NCBI GenBank assembly: GCA_039881045.1 | Contig: JAYWVB010000001.1 | Location: forward strand, 1,116,001-1,180,000 | DNA from: Chaetomium olivaceum | Lineage: Eukaryota; Ascomycota; Sordariomycetes; Sordariales; Chaetomiaceae | DNA length: 64,000 nucleotides | Direction of reading: 5' to 3' | In this document: one piece after another, positions 1-10,994 of the stretch | Layout: each line of letters begins with the position of its first letter | How positions within the stretch are numbered: position 1 is the first letter of the stretch | Program-made: the position numbers and the translations under genes | Notes under the pieces: model-generated | What the model was told of the DNA's origin: nothing | Databases searched by the model: none | What the model saw: the letters and a program-made list of their open reading frames with translations, nothing else

Positions 1-190
1 GCATTCCCGGTCATATACTGCAGTGGTCTGTGCGCACACCACACTTATTCCACGACCCATCCCTGTGTTGTAATCCTTTCTCTCTTTTCCTTAGCTTTCG
101 ATTAACAGAATAGAGTGGTACTTGCAGTGCCTTTGAGCCTCGCGATTCCTATCGCTCATCTCTCACACCTATCATATAACAGAGAAGGGG

Positions 191-445
191 AAAAAAGGAC
201 GTCGGTCTATTATAGGAAAGGGCAAAAGCTTACCCACCAGCCCCCTTTTCGAGGGAGGTGGCAGGCTACGAAACCCCTAAGGTGGAGGTTTACTTCGGGT
301 TGCGAGGAAGGGGATTATAAACCCCTCCTTATTTTTCGCAAGCCTGCGGGGCGGTTCGAACTGGTGAACTCTCGGTGAGAGATACCAGGAGTTTTAGCCC
401 CGGGGCCTCGACCACCTGCACAGTGACCATTGCGCTATGGAGATG
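191..445 (-). mobile_element. Candidate tRNA-derived SINE / pol III transcript
   Basis: On the minus strand an 11-nt match to the pol III A box (TRGYNNARNNG) lies at 437-427 and an exact B box (GWTCRANNC) at 361-353. A 4-bp D-stem-like hairpin starts in the A box. A 5-bp hairpin like a long tRNA variable arm lies just before the B box. A T6 run at 196-191 could terminate transcription. Acceptor-stem pairing is not seen, so this is not a normal tRNA gene. A tRNA-headed SINE about 250 nt long fits best, but a decayed tRNA with intron is possible. No second copy was seen in this window. Confidence 0.4.
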
Positions 446-609
446 GTGGGGTGGTCGGTGATATTGGAGACTTCAAAACTTGTATATCTACAGGCAGTAG
501 GCCTCTCAACCATGCTTAACCTTAACCATCCATGGATATCTCTCCCTAGCCATTAACACCTTACGCCGACAACACAGTAGCCCCAATTCGCAAAGAACTC
601 CAAGGAACT

Positions 610-1719
610 CTAAAACCTCTCCAATAGCGACCCGACCTTCCTCTGCTCGTCCATCTCCACACCCTCCATCCCCTCCCCGCCATCCGAGAATAGACTCCCA
701 ACGCTCGATTCTCTCGCCGGCGGCCCCTGTTCCTTCAACTGCCCAACCCTGCCTCCCACTCTCGCGAGGAGCATCCTCATGCGGTGCAGCTCGGTCTCGA
801 CTTCCCCGTTGCGCGTGACCAGATTCTCCTGCACCCCGTCCAGTCGTCCGCCATCGCCGTCACCACCATTGTCGCCGTCGGGGTTGGCCGCAAACGGTTG
901 CAGCAAGGCCCGCATCCGTCGCAGCCCCGCCACCCGCGCAGCCGCCTGCCGCTGCCTATCGGCGAGGTCGTGCAGTTCGCCCGCCAGCTCGGCGTAGCGC
1001 CTTGCCTCGAGCGGCCGCGAGGATGAGTCCGCGCCCTCCCACTCTAATGGTAGTGTAGCAATTACTGCGGGATCCGCTGTTCCCAACCAACCCACCTGCG
1101 CGTCAGCCCTAGTTCCAGCAGTCTAGACATGGTTCGCACGTTTACAATCTAGAACCTAACCCAACCCAACATAGAACAACCAGGCTTGGTAAAAAAGGGA
1201 AAATAAAATAAAGGAGAGTCACCTACCCAAATCAGCACCAACCCTCAACGCCGCATCCCTCTCCACCCGCCTCCTCCCACCACCACCACCACCTCCGTCG
1301 TCATCGTCCACAGCACCACCAACATCCCCCACCAGCCCTAACCCCCCCTCTTCTAGCCCCTCCTCCCCCTCTTCACCCCGCTGTGCCTCCTCGGCAGCGT
1401 TCCAGTACAGCTGCTCGATCTGCTCGGCGACATGGCGCGTGGCCTGGGGCGCATACGCGCGGCGGGCGTGCTGTTGGAGGCGGTGGTTGAGCTTGAAGAG
1501 CGCGTCGTCGACGGCTTTAGGGGGGAGGGCTGGGGTTGTTTCTTCGTTTGATTCGTTGGGGTTATTGTTGGGGTTATTGTTGTTAGTGTTGGTGTTGGTG
1601 TTGTGCCAGGCGCGGGTTGGGGTTAGCGGTTGGGAGAGGAGGCGGGTTTGGGCTGTGAGGAAGGATTGTTTGAGGGAGAGGACTGTTGGCTGCTGCTGGC
1701 GCTGCTGGGATGGGGCCAT
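610..1719 (-). CDS. fta4: Kinetochore Sim4 complex subunit Fta4
   Basis: Probable inner-kinetochore (CCAN/Sim4) subunit of the Fta4 (CENP-U-like) family, acting at centromeres. Two exons: 1719-1223 and 1108-610, joined over a 114-nt intron (donor GTGACT, acceptor CTAG) that keeps frame and gives 331 aa. Family signs are the N-terminal LKQSFLTAQTRLLSQPL block followed by a low-complexity Asn/Gly/Glu linker, and a C-terminal coiled-coil-like half containing VQENLVTRNGEVE and RMRMLLARV. The intron boundaries are inferred; an alternative donor GTTGGT would also keep frame. It is head-to-head with cia84, with 440 bp between the start codons. Family call fairly sure, exact splice less so. Confidence 0.75.
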
Positions 1720-2159
1720 TTTTGCAGGGGTTCCATGTATCTGTATCTTTAAGGGTGAGTTGGGTGTTTTGTTTTTGGAGTGATGAGTGAGAGGATGGTT
1801 GTTGAGGGTGAGTTAAGAATGAAGGTGAGAGTTCGTCGAGAAGAGGGTTGGGGTTAGGGTCGAGCTCTCCCCCACCAACTGCCAAGCACAGCACTCGCAG
1901 GCCGCTGCCCCACTGCAGCTTGGGGCAGCAAATTGAGGTCATCCATCTGCTGCTGCAAAAGCCCGGTTCGGTTCAAAAGGTCGACGTCGCCGCACCAAGA
2001 CAGGCTGCTTCAAACTGCGCCATTGCACCGCAATTGGATGTCTCCCACCATGAGCAGGTATGCGAATTGCACGTCGTTATGGACAGGCGTAACCCCCATA
2101 TTTGGCCGACAATATTGACAATGCCCAGGACTTGCTCAACCTAGACTCCATATCCCACC

Positions 2160-4826
2160 ATGCGGTCGCATCTGACGCGCAATGTGTACATTCGACTGCT
2201 GGCCAGCCATGGCTTGCTGCGCCCGTGCTCTTCCTCCCCCCTCACCCGCCGCTATTTTGCCGTCTCTTCTCGCGCCGCGCCCTCCCCACTGCTAGCCCGC
2301 CGGCAACCTCGGAGGACGTTCTTCGGCATCTTCCAGAAACCCCCGCGGATGCTGAAGGAACCCGACCTAGATCCCGGCTACGATGTCCTGCTGCACTACA
2401 GGAGTTTGGAGACGGAGAATGCCCGACCACCGGCACGGGAGGATCTGCTGAAGGGCTGGAGACAATTCATCCAATACAAGAGGAAGAACCACTATATAGC
2501 ACTGAACCCGACACAAGCCTTCCTCACTCTGCGGCTCCTTCACCATCTTGTGGCGACCAGCCCCGAAAAGGAGGGCCAGGGTGAGGATCTCAGCTTCTCA
2601 GATCTCCGGGCCGCGCTATGGGTCACGGTAACGAAGCCGCCAAAAGGCACGACCGAGCACCACCTCGAACTCGCGAGGCTACTCTATGAGGAAATCGAGC
2701 GGAGGATACAGCACATGCGAGAGCTTGGCATCGATGAGGAAGTGATCAGGGAGGCCGTCGGAGGGAAGGAAACTGGCGACTTGGAACTATTCCTCATGGC
2801 CCTCACACAATACGGCGCCTCGCTGGAGGCGGCGGAACACCTGGCCCGGTTCAAGGCCGGACTGGCGAAGGGAGACACTAAGTTGTTTGGCCGGGTGCGC
2901 GTGTTTTGGACGTTGGTGCTGCGCGGTCTCGCCAAGGAGGGCCGGGAGGAGGAGCTGCTGGCCGAGTGGGAGAAGGCCCAGGAGGCCAACGTTGAATACA
3001 TGCCCCCGGTCCACGAAGTAATGACGACATTCTACGCGACGCGGGATAGGATTGAAGAGACAAAACAGTGGTTCGAGAAGCCCGTCCACGCCAACTGGCT
3101 GCGGAGTCCAAAGGTGTACATGGAGGTGGTACGGTTCGCGCTCCGAAACGGGGAGGCGGAATGGCTCCAGCCCATCTTTCAAGACTTGATAAACTCCAAC
3201 CCCCCGAAGGAATGGTGGGACGTCATCTTCCAGTGGGCTGTGCTGGTCATGGACAAGGGCGTCGAGGACATCAAGCAAATGATGCAAGTCATGTCGGGAC
3301 AGGCCGGCGGCAAAGAGGGCAAAGGGGTAAGACCGGACGCGGCCACCATCGACGCCCTTATCAAGGCAGCCATCGAGAAGCAAAATCCATACCTCGCCGA
3401 GCGGTTCCTCTCCCTCGGCGCCGAGCTCCAGATCCCCCGCCGAGCATCCACCTACATCCTCCAAATGGACTACCGCCTCGACGCCAAAGACTTCAGCGGC
3501 GTCCAGGCCATCTACGACAAGCTCCTCAATGGCGAAGTCAGCGTCAGCCAGGACGAAGACCTCCCCGTCCTCAACAAATACCTCCGCGCCCTCTGCGCCG
3601 CGCCCGAACCCGACCTCGGTCGCATCCTCGACGTCACCGCAGACCTCGAGCAGCGCCACGCGACCCTCGAACCCGAAACCGTCGTCGCCCTCTGCATGAT
3701 CTTTTTACGCAACGACAACCAATACGACGTGATCGACACCCTCTCCCTACACACCGTCTCCTACAGCCTCGAAGAGCGCGCCCAAGTCCGCCGCGCCTTC
3801 GTCGAGTACTGCCTTGACCGGCGCGTCAGCACCGCGCGCGTGTGGGACTGCTACTCGTTGCTGCGCCAGTTCTTCCCGGAAACAGAGCCCGACGAGCGCG
3901 TCCGCCTCATGGACGCCTTCTTCGCCCGCAACCGGCCCGACATGGCCTGCTACATCTTCGGCCACATGCGCGCCCAGGGCAACCTCGCCCAGCGGCCCAC
4001 GGCGGACATGTACGTGCGCTGCCTGGAAGGGCTCGGCCGCCATCCGGAGGAAACCGGCGCCGGCAGTGGTGGTCTCGGCATGGGCGTCGGTGGCGGCGGC
4101 GGCGGGGACGGCGAGGGCGAGTCGTCGCTGCGCATGGTGCACAACATGCTCAAGATGGACACGACGGTTCAGATGGACACGCGGCTGTACAACGCGCTGA
4201 TGATCGCGTACGCGGCGTGCGGCGAGCCCGACGTCGCCGTCGACTTCTGGCGCGACATCACCGAGTCGGCCGAGGGCCCCTCGTACGCCAGCCTGGCCAT
4301 CGTGTTCTGGGCGTGCGAGCTGCTGCCGTTTGGGGACCGCACCGCGCGCGGCGTGTGGCAGAAGATCCAGCGCATGGACCTCGAGGTGCCGCCCGATGTG
4401 TTTTGGGCGTATTGTGGCGCGATTGCGGGGAGTGGACATCTGGAGGAGGTGATTCGGTTGATACGCGGGATGGATGCGAGTGTGGGGTACGGGCCGGGGA
4501 TGATGACGTGAGTTATTTTTTTTTACTTTTTTACTTTTTCTTTCTTTCTTTCTTTCTTTCTTTCTTTTCCTTTTCCTCCCTCTACCCCCGTCTTTTCTGT
4601 TTCTGCGTTGCTTTAGATGGGTGTGTGAACCTAGAAATAGCAATGCTGACGAACCATTCAGCCTCGCGTCACGTATAACGCCCTGCCGGGCTCAGACAGA
4701 AAGGAACAGTTCGAAGCGTGGGCGGCGGCCGAGTACCCGGAGATCTGGGCGCAGCTGGAGAAGAAGGGGCGCACCGAGACGCTCAGGGGCACCAAGTTCA
4801 ACATTGTCAGGGATATGAAAGCATGA
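2160..4826 (+). CDS. cia84: Complex I intermediate-associated protein 84, PPR-type, mitochondrial
   Basis: Likely mitochondrial assembly factor for the membrane arm of respiratory complex I, homologous to Neurospora CIA84. The N terminus is Arg/Ser-rich like a presequence, followed by RRTFFGIFQKPPR and EPDLDPGYDVLLHYR, typical of the family; the body is helical PPR-like. Exon 1 runs 2160-4507 (donor GTGAGT). Exon 2 runs 4662-4826, after a CTGAC branch and CATTCAG acceptor, and encodes YNALPGSDRKEQFEAW to the stop. Exon phases disagree by one base. Adding one G in the G-runs at 4481-4500 restores a continuous frame, so I suspect a base-call error. Gly-rich insertion near residues 637-652. Confidence 0.75.
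4536..4570 (+). repeat. (TTTC)n microsatellite in the cia84 intron
   Basis: A run of about seven TTTC units in the pyrimidine-rich middle of the single intron of cia84. It may act as part of the polypyrimidine stretch and is likely length-variable. Confidence 0.9.
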
Positions 4827-4881
4827 AGCAGTCTGTCAAGTACTGTGTACGGAATAAGTTGGGCGGTGGTGGTGGTGGTTG

Positions 4882-4918
<37 letters not shown>

Positions 4919-5175
4919 GGTAGTGGGGTCGATGTCGATTCCGACTGGATGTAAAATTTGTACAATGTATAAGAAACGTCTATACATAAGGAGGCCGCCG
5001 TGCCTTGCATGGGCTCTGGCCATGCCCATATTTGGTCATTTCCATGCCGCCATGATATCGTACAAATACAGCCTTTCTAGTGGAGTTTTGGCACTTTTGT
5101 ACATCTCAGCGACCCCTTGCCCCTGCGGCCCGTCTTACCCCTTATCTACTACGCCCCGTCCCAACCCCCCCAGCT
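4827..5175. repeat. Convergent 3' UTR region with (GCT)n tract
   Basis: Spacer between the convergent ends of cia84 and rsm18. It holds an uninterrupted GCT trinucleotide run of about 11-12 units at 4883-4917, presumably in the cia84 3' UTR. No gene seen. Confidence 0.8.
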
Positions 5176-6065
5176 TCAAAGCCTGTTCTGCGACGGGTCT
5201 GCCGGCGTCGGGATGGCCGCGGTCGGCATGCCGTGGCGGCGCAGGCGCAGGATCTCGGGGTGCCGGTGCACGCTGGGGTGCAGGCCCATGCCGATGGCCC
5301 GCCGCACGGCCTTGGCGATCTTGCGCTGGTTGACGGGCCGCAGCCCGGTGTCGGTCGAGTGCCGGATGCGGCCCATAGGGGTCATGAACTCGGAAATGAG
5401 GGAGAAGTTCTGCATAGCTGTTAGCCTTCATTTTTGTCTGCGGTTGATCGTCCTTCCTCCCGAGGAGTTGGGGGGGGGAGGAGGGGAAGAGGGTACTGGG
5501 GAAACACACCCGGTAGTTGTCCAGCGGGCTGAAACCCAAGATATCGACCATGTCCTTCTTGGGCGGCCGCCCCTGGCGCCACTTGCTCATCTCGGCGGGC
5601 TTCATGTCGCGCGGCGAGTAGACCTCGCCGATGCGCCAGCGGCGCGGCATCTGGCGCACGTAGTTGTCCGTCGTCAGGTTCTGCCGCATGTCCTTGATGT
5701 GCGCCTGCGTCCCGTGCTGCTCCATCACCCGCCGCGCTGCTCCTCCACCGACAGCGGGCCGCCCCGCTCCATGCCCGCCGTCAGCATCCCGTGCAGCGCC
5801 TCGTTCGGGTTCGAGTCGGAGCTCGACCGGGGGAACCGTCGGCCCGGCGAGTTGGAGGGGCCGTCATCGGTGATGTCGCGGACTGTGAGTTGTTGTGTGC
5901 GAGGTTAGAGAGGGGCGGCGGTATGTGGGAGCTAGGTATGGGATGTTGAATCAACTTACTGACTGCGAGGGGGGCTGACGTTGAGAAGAGTCGTGGTTGT
6001 TGATGTTGCGCCAGGCTGGATTGGCATTGGCGCAGGGCCGAGGAGAACCATTGCCTGCACGACAT
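5176..6065 (-). CDS. rsm18: Mitochondrial small-subunit ribosomal protein bS18m
   Basis: Component of the 37S mitoribosomal subunit. Three exons: 6065-5960, 5882-5510 and 5409-5176, with introns of 77 and 100 nt (GTAAGT and GTGTGT donors). The N terminus is a basic import presequence ending near LFSTSAPLAV. The last exon carries the bS18 core, SEFMTPMGRIRHSTDTGLRP then VNQRKIAKAVRRAIGMG. Exon 2 changes frame near 5727-5740: the first part runs into TGA, while the frame starting VMEQHGTQAHIKDMRQ continues to the splice site. One extra base in the GCGCGGCGGG run heals it (237 aa). Head-to-head with imp3, 404 bp apart. Confidence 0.88.
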
Positions 6066-6321
6066 GGCTGTTGTGGTTTCTCTTGGGAGGCGTCTCCTGC
6101 TGCTCTGTTGCTCTGCTCTGCCCTCTCCACCTCTTTTTGTCGACGTCGAACTGGTTGGTGATCCTTGCGGTTGATGGTCTGGGCACTTTTTGGCGGAATA
6201 TTCTTTTGGCGCGCCCGCATTGGCTGCTTGGCAGTAACACAGTGGGGGGATCCCGCTTGATTGTGGGGCTTCGCTTGAGGTGCAGGGGTGGCGGCAGGCA
6301 GTGGATTCAATTCTTCCCCAG

Positions 6322-6333
6322 CAAAAATTCGAG
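6322..6333 (+). promoter_or_regulatory. Shared element CAAAAATTCGAG in the rsm18/imp3 promoter
   Basis: Lies 148 bp upstream of the imp3 start in the divergent spacer. The same CAAAAA(A)TTC core occurs in the mic12/mrpl8 (28010) and utp25/eIF3f (32098) spacers. It resembles the RRPE-type A/T core of yeast ribosome-biogenesis promoters. Function is inferred only. Confidence 0.4.
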
Positions 6334-6469
6334 ATTGTCGCTATCAAACAGTCAAGTCAAAGATACCGACCGCATCAACCGAGTGCACCATCACCATCAT
6401 CAATCTTTCTCGAAAGTAGCACGACGTTAATACCTATCGAGACTGTAAACTCTTAATAAAGTTGCTACG

Positions 6470-7459
6470 ATGCCGCGGAAACTCAAGTTTCATGAGCAGA
6501 AGCTCCTCAAGAAGTGCGTGGGTCAAGATGCCAACGGGCTTCTCAATAACATGATGAGAGTAAAACATGGAAATGCTAATGATGTGATGTGGCTAGGCAC
6601 GACTTCATCAACTACAAACAAGACAACAACCACCGAGACCATGATGTTGCTAGGTAAGGATTACACTTCTCTATGCTCTCATTATCACGGCTAACCCGAA
6701 ACAGACGGTACATGATTCAGAAGCCAGAGGATTATGTATGTTTAACCCCATCGCCGAATAAGCACCTGGCTGCTTCGTCACGAAGAAAACCTAGTCTTTG
6801 AGTTCATGGTTGTTAACCCCAAATAGCACAAGTACAACAGGATGTGTGGTGTAAGTGCCCTTATCGAGTTATGCCTGACCCACCCACTAACCTCCGTCAG
6901 TCCCTCCGACAACTAGCACACCGTCTGAGTGTATGTTTACGTATCCTTTCGAGAAGGGGACTGCCTTATGTTAACTCATCACCAGCTGCTCCCTCCAGAC
7001 AACGAGGTCAGGAGGAAACACGAGACATTGCTCCTAGACAAGCTCTACGACATGGGCATCCTTTCGGTATGTGCCTAGCATATGCAAGTACCCGTAGGCA
7101 GCGCCCTAACCTGATTTCGTAGTCCAAGTCAAAGCTCTCGCAGGTCGAGCACAACGTCACAGTGTCTGCCTTTGCCCGGCGGCGTTTGCCCGTCGTTATG
7201 ACACGGTATGATTATCCAGCTCAGTCGTACCAGCCCACCCTGCTAACCCGAAAACAGCCTACGCATGGCAGAGACCGTCCAGGCCGCCACGAAGCTCATA
7301 GAGCAAGGGCATGTCCGAGTCGGCGTGGAAGAAATCCGGGACCCCGCTTTCCTTGTGACGCGGAGCATGGAAGACTTCGTCACATGGACGGTCGGCAGCA
7401 AGATCAAGCAGAACATCATGAAGTACCGCGACAAGGTTGACGACTTTGAGCTTCTTTGA
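6470..7459 (+). CDS. imp3: U3 snoRNP protein Imp3
   Basis: Subunit of the U3 snoRNP/SSU processome acting in nucleolar 18S pre-rRNA cleavage; contains an S4-like RNA-binding domain. Starts MPRKLKFHEQKLLKK as in yeast and human Imp3 and ends near LVTRSMEDFVTW and DDFELL. Eight exons: 6470-6513, 6597-6653, 6705-6735, 6827-6850, 6901-6930, 6986-7066, 7123-7205 and 7258-7459. All have GT-AG borders and consistent phase, summing to 183 aa, the same as yeast Imp3. The 24-, 30- and 31-nt exons are unusually small. The S4 part (EQGHVRVGVEEIRDPAF) sits in the last exon. Confidence 0.95.
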
Positions 7460-8217
7460 TGGGGCCTATCTTGACCCCGAGTTCAAGCGACTGCTTTCAT
7501 AGAAAGCGCGGAAAACCTCGCCGAGACTTTGCTATGCGCTTGGTCTATTATCTATGACCTCTGAAAGCATGGCAGCGACCCCCCTCACGATATCCGACGA
7601 CAGGCGCTCTAAAGTCACTACCACGATCGACGTAGCACGGTTCGGCTGAGGTTAACATGAGAATGAAGATAGACGCCAGAAGTGTCAGACATTTTTGGCC
7701 CCGACGCCTGAAGGCTGGCACTGAAGGCTATGGGAGGTGGAGGGATCAACTGGTGACGCCCAGTTAGGCATCGATTGGCTTTCAAAGCCATAATACAGTC
7801 AAGGTATGCTCGTTTAGCCGATGCGTTGGCCGAGCATATTCTAAGAGGTAGCAAAGCCGAGATAATTGCAGCTTTGCATGCAACTCTGCAAACAACAAAG
7901 CCGAATCCGGTTGCTCCTTCTACGACCTCATCTTATTTCAGACTTCACCCTTTGCCGGCCTCACTCTTCCCTTTCGGAATCATGGGCCAAGTGGTCTTTC
8001 CTCGTCTGTCCAAATCCCAAGCTCTAGCAAATTCAGGTTCCTTGTTTGCGTGCTTTATCTGATAGTATTATCCTACCGTCGCTTCAGCAAACCATCTTAT
8101 GTATTCTTAGTTGAACCTATTCCCTAAACTCAACCTGAAACCCCGACCTCCCTAAATTTGCGCCCCTTATCCTAGGTGTGCCTTTTTCTCTTCATTTCTC
8201 CAACGGCTGGCAAAAGG
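7460..8217. other. Intergenic, no supported gene
   Basis: 3' flank of imp3 and upstream spacer. Only short open frames without coding character or recognisable motifs. Confidence 0.6.
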
Positions 8218-8811
8218 ATGGGCGCGAGCCACCCCCGGAAACAAAAGGGCCAGTCCCAAGTCCCATTCCAGAGCGTAGTAATCCCTGTGCCCACGCGCTG
8301 CTCCTCCACCGTGTGCACGTACTGGACCGAAATCGACAAGATGACCACCCAGGACGGTGCTTCGTACGGCAATACTGCAGAGGACCGGTACCTGCGGGCG
8401 TTGAAGCAACTATCGGCAACCCACCGCCCCTCTCTCGACAATCTTCCACTAGACCGTCCCACCTCCAGCGATACGTCCAAACCGAGGCCATCCAACGCGA
8501 CGCCTGCAGGAGATCAGACCGAGAATACAGGACGGAAAATAGGGCGGAGGTATCACAGGCGAGCGGACGGTGGTGTTGATGTCGAGTTCGTAGATGTTTC
8601 CGCGCACCAACAGCATGATCACAGCACCGTCAGCAAAGTCCGCCCTGCCATCGGCACCGATACCATCCTCCACAGAAACAACGAGCTCGAGCGGAACTTC
8701 GAGATGCACCGCAGTGCTATAGCTAGCCCGGTTTCTCCGAGACAAGAGGATCGAGAGGCTCGCAGAAACAGGTGGTCCCGATGGCACACCTCGTCCAAGA
8801 TGAGAGCGTAG
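8218..8811 (+). CDS. Doubtful hypothetical protein
   Basis: An open frame of 197 codons from ATG at 8218 (upstream in-frame ATG at 8176) to TGA at 8811. The product is polar and Ser/Thr/Arg-rich, with no membrane segment, signal peptide or domain I recognise. Third positions are moderately GC-rich, and a competing frame of 133 codons overlaps it. No intron signals are needed. It could be a lineage-specific small protein or chance. Confidence 0.3.
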   Translation: MGASHPRKQKGQSQVPFQSVVIPVPTRCSSTVCTYWTEIDKMTTQDGASYGNTAEDRYLRALKQLSATHRPSLDNLPLDRPTSSDTSKPRPSNATPAGDQTENTGRKIGRRYHRRADGGVDVEFVDVSAHQQHDHSTVSKVRPAIGTDTILHRNNELERNFEMHRSAIASPVSPRQEDREARRNRWSRWHTSSKMRA

Positions 8812-9725
8812 GCTCGGGTTGGTTACCGACAATTCTTCTGAAGCTCCGGCGGTCTAGAAGGAGCAACAATCATACCGGAACTACATCGTCCCTCATGTGG
8901 CAGCCATCCGAGGTTTTGTAATTGGTGACATCAAAGAGGCTTACTTCGGATGCCTACCCGAATGTTTTCTCATTCGAAACATGCAAGGCACATCCAAAAT
9001 GGAAAATGTTACACGTGTACCTGCGTCGCCTCAGACGACGACACGGCCTTCCCGCTCCGTGCCTTGCCCTTGCTCATAAAAGTTCTGTGTCTGCTCAGAA
9101 GGGTCCAGAACTGGTAGCTTTGAGGACAGAAAACCGCCCGCTGTAAACAACAACGAAGACAAGAAGTTGTCGTTGTTGCGGGCAGACCGAGAACGTGTTT
9201 CTGGACCTGATAGTTCAATTTCTTTTCGGGCTGAATTGCTCACTCAGCAAAGCTTGGGTCATCCCCTGTCCTCCGTCACGTCCCCCTACGAGGACGTAAC
9301 TCTGGCGTAGATATTCCGACAGAAGGATTTTGTCACGGGGTCTGACGAGTCCAGGCAAGTGAAAAGCCAGTCCGGGTGCTTGGAAATGAAAGGCTGGGTA
9401 GAGCAGTAAAAGCGGATACGCTTCGGCTTACGTAGCGGGGCCTCTTCTCACCCAGTGGTAGGATATCCGGGAGAGTGGATACAGACTTCACTAAGCTGTT
9501 GTACAAGTACGCGCTTATACGGCCCAGCAATGATAAGTCCGACGCTCGGACTCCTGCAATTTACTTTATTGTTCCATCGTCGGGTATAAGAGTGCGAGGG
9601 TTCCAACTGGAACATAACCGTAGTTAGAGGAGACCTACGAAAGTGGTATCCCATTCTGCTCACACATATCGGAGCTTCCGACCCAAGCCCGTATTCCTGC
9701 CACATTGTGTTCCCCTTTTCATTCG
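8812..9725. other. Intergenic, nothing recognised
   Basis: Upstream region of the serine hydrolase gene. Only short overlapping frames on both strands. No repeat, tRNA or clear promoter element recognised. Confidence 0.6.
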
Positions 9726-10994
9726 ATGGCGGACGCAATCAGTAAACTCTACGGAGACGCTGTGGCCTCGGGACTGGTTCCCGGGGTTTCCGTAATTGCG
9801 GGGGATAAGGAGGGTATGAATCCAATCACATAATACAGTACCAACCTAGCATCAAACTGATTTGTCCACTTTCTAGGGAAGGTCCTGTATTCCAAGTCGT
9901 TCGGCAAGGCCAGTCTGCGAAAAGACCGCGATGAGCCGTTCACGGAGTCCTCGGTCTGCTCCATCGCGTCCCTGACCAAGCTCATGACGTCGGTAGCCGT
10001 CCTGCAGTGCGTCGAGCAAGGCAAATTGAACCTGGACCAAGACGCTAGGCCCATGTTTGCCCAGATGGGTCAGCACGGTGTCATCACGTCCTTTGACGAT
10101 GAGCGCAACGCGGCCGTTCTCGAGGCCAACGCGACGCCCATTACCCTGCGCATGCTGCTCACGCATACGTCGGGCCACGAGTACGACTGGCTCAACCCGC
10201 TGGGCAAGTGGCGTGCCTCGCGCGGAGAGGCGGTCATGAGAGGCGCAACACTCGATGAGAAGTCGGCCGTGCCGCTTGTCTTTGTACCGGGCGCCGGGTT
10301 CGCGTATGGCCAGGGCCACGACTGGGCCGGCAGGGCCGTCGAACTGGTCACGGGCTCGACGCTGGACGAATACATGCGCCAACACATCTGGGCACCTCTG
10401 GGCGTTGAGAACGACATGACGTTCTTCCCTAAGACTGCGCCAGGCATCTGGGAGAGAATTGTAGACCTCAGCACGCTCACCGAGAAAGGACAGCCCCCGG
10501 CCGTGGATGCATCTGACAGGTTTGACAAGATGCTCAACTTTGCAGATTGTTTTGGTGGCATTGGCGTCTTCGCATCCGCCGCAGCATTTTACACATTCCT
10601 CTCAGCCGTGTTCCGGCGCGACGCGCGACTGCTCCAGCCGGACTCGTACGAGGAGCTGTTCCGCCCGCAGCTCGACGCGGTTGCCGAGCAAGCGCTGAAC
10701 GATTACCTGCACCGTTCGCCCATGCACACGCAGCTTCTGGCGATGGGTATCCCGCCTACGATTCGGAAGACATGGTCTTTAGCAGGCATGGTAGCTCAGA
10801 GCGGCCAGGAAGGCCGATTTGGGAAGGGTACCACCCTCTGGGAGGGCATGCCCAACCTCGAGTGGTTCATGGACCATGAAGCTGGCGTATGTGGGACTGC
10901 ATTCTGCCAGGTCCTGCCGCCTTTGCACCCGAATATTATGAGTCTTCATGAACAGTTTCAGAGGGAGGTGTTTGGAATGGTTCAGCGAGGCTAG
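9726..10994 (+). CDS. Beta-lactamase-fold serine hydrolase / LovD-like transesterase
   Basis: Cytosolic-type member of the class C beta-lactamase/penicillin-binding-protein superfamily. In fungi such enzymes act as esterases or acyltransferases, some in polyketide pathways (LovD). Exons 9726-9813 and 9877-10994 join over a 63-nt intron; 401 aa. The nucleophile motif SxxK is S61-L-T-K64; a Tyr motif (Y173-G-Q) follows; the Thr-rich block LLTHTSGHEYDW and C-terminal WFMDHEAGVCGTAF fit the family. No signal peptide. No polyketide synthase or other biosynthetic gene lies in the window, so the substrate is unknown. Confidence 0.85.

Noticed and set aside
1845..1862. Telomere-like GGGTTGGGGTTAGGG
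   Set aside because: Only a couple of degenerate units inside a divergent promoter; internal and not a telomere array.
2787..3659. Minus-strand 290-codon frame in cia84
   Set aside because: Shadow of the cia84 reading frame; no independent coding signal.
3747..4643. Minus-strand 298-codon frame over the cia84 end
   Set aside because: Shadow frame that also crosses the TTTC microsatellite and intron.
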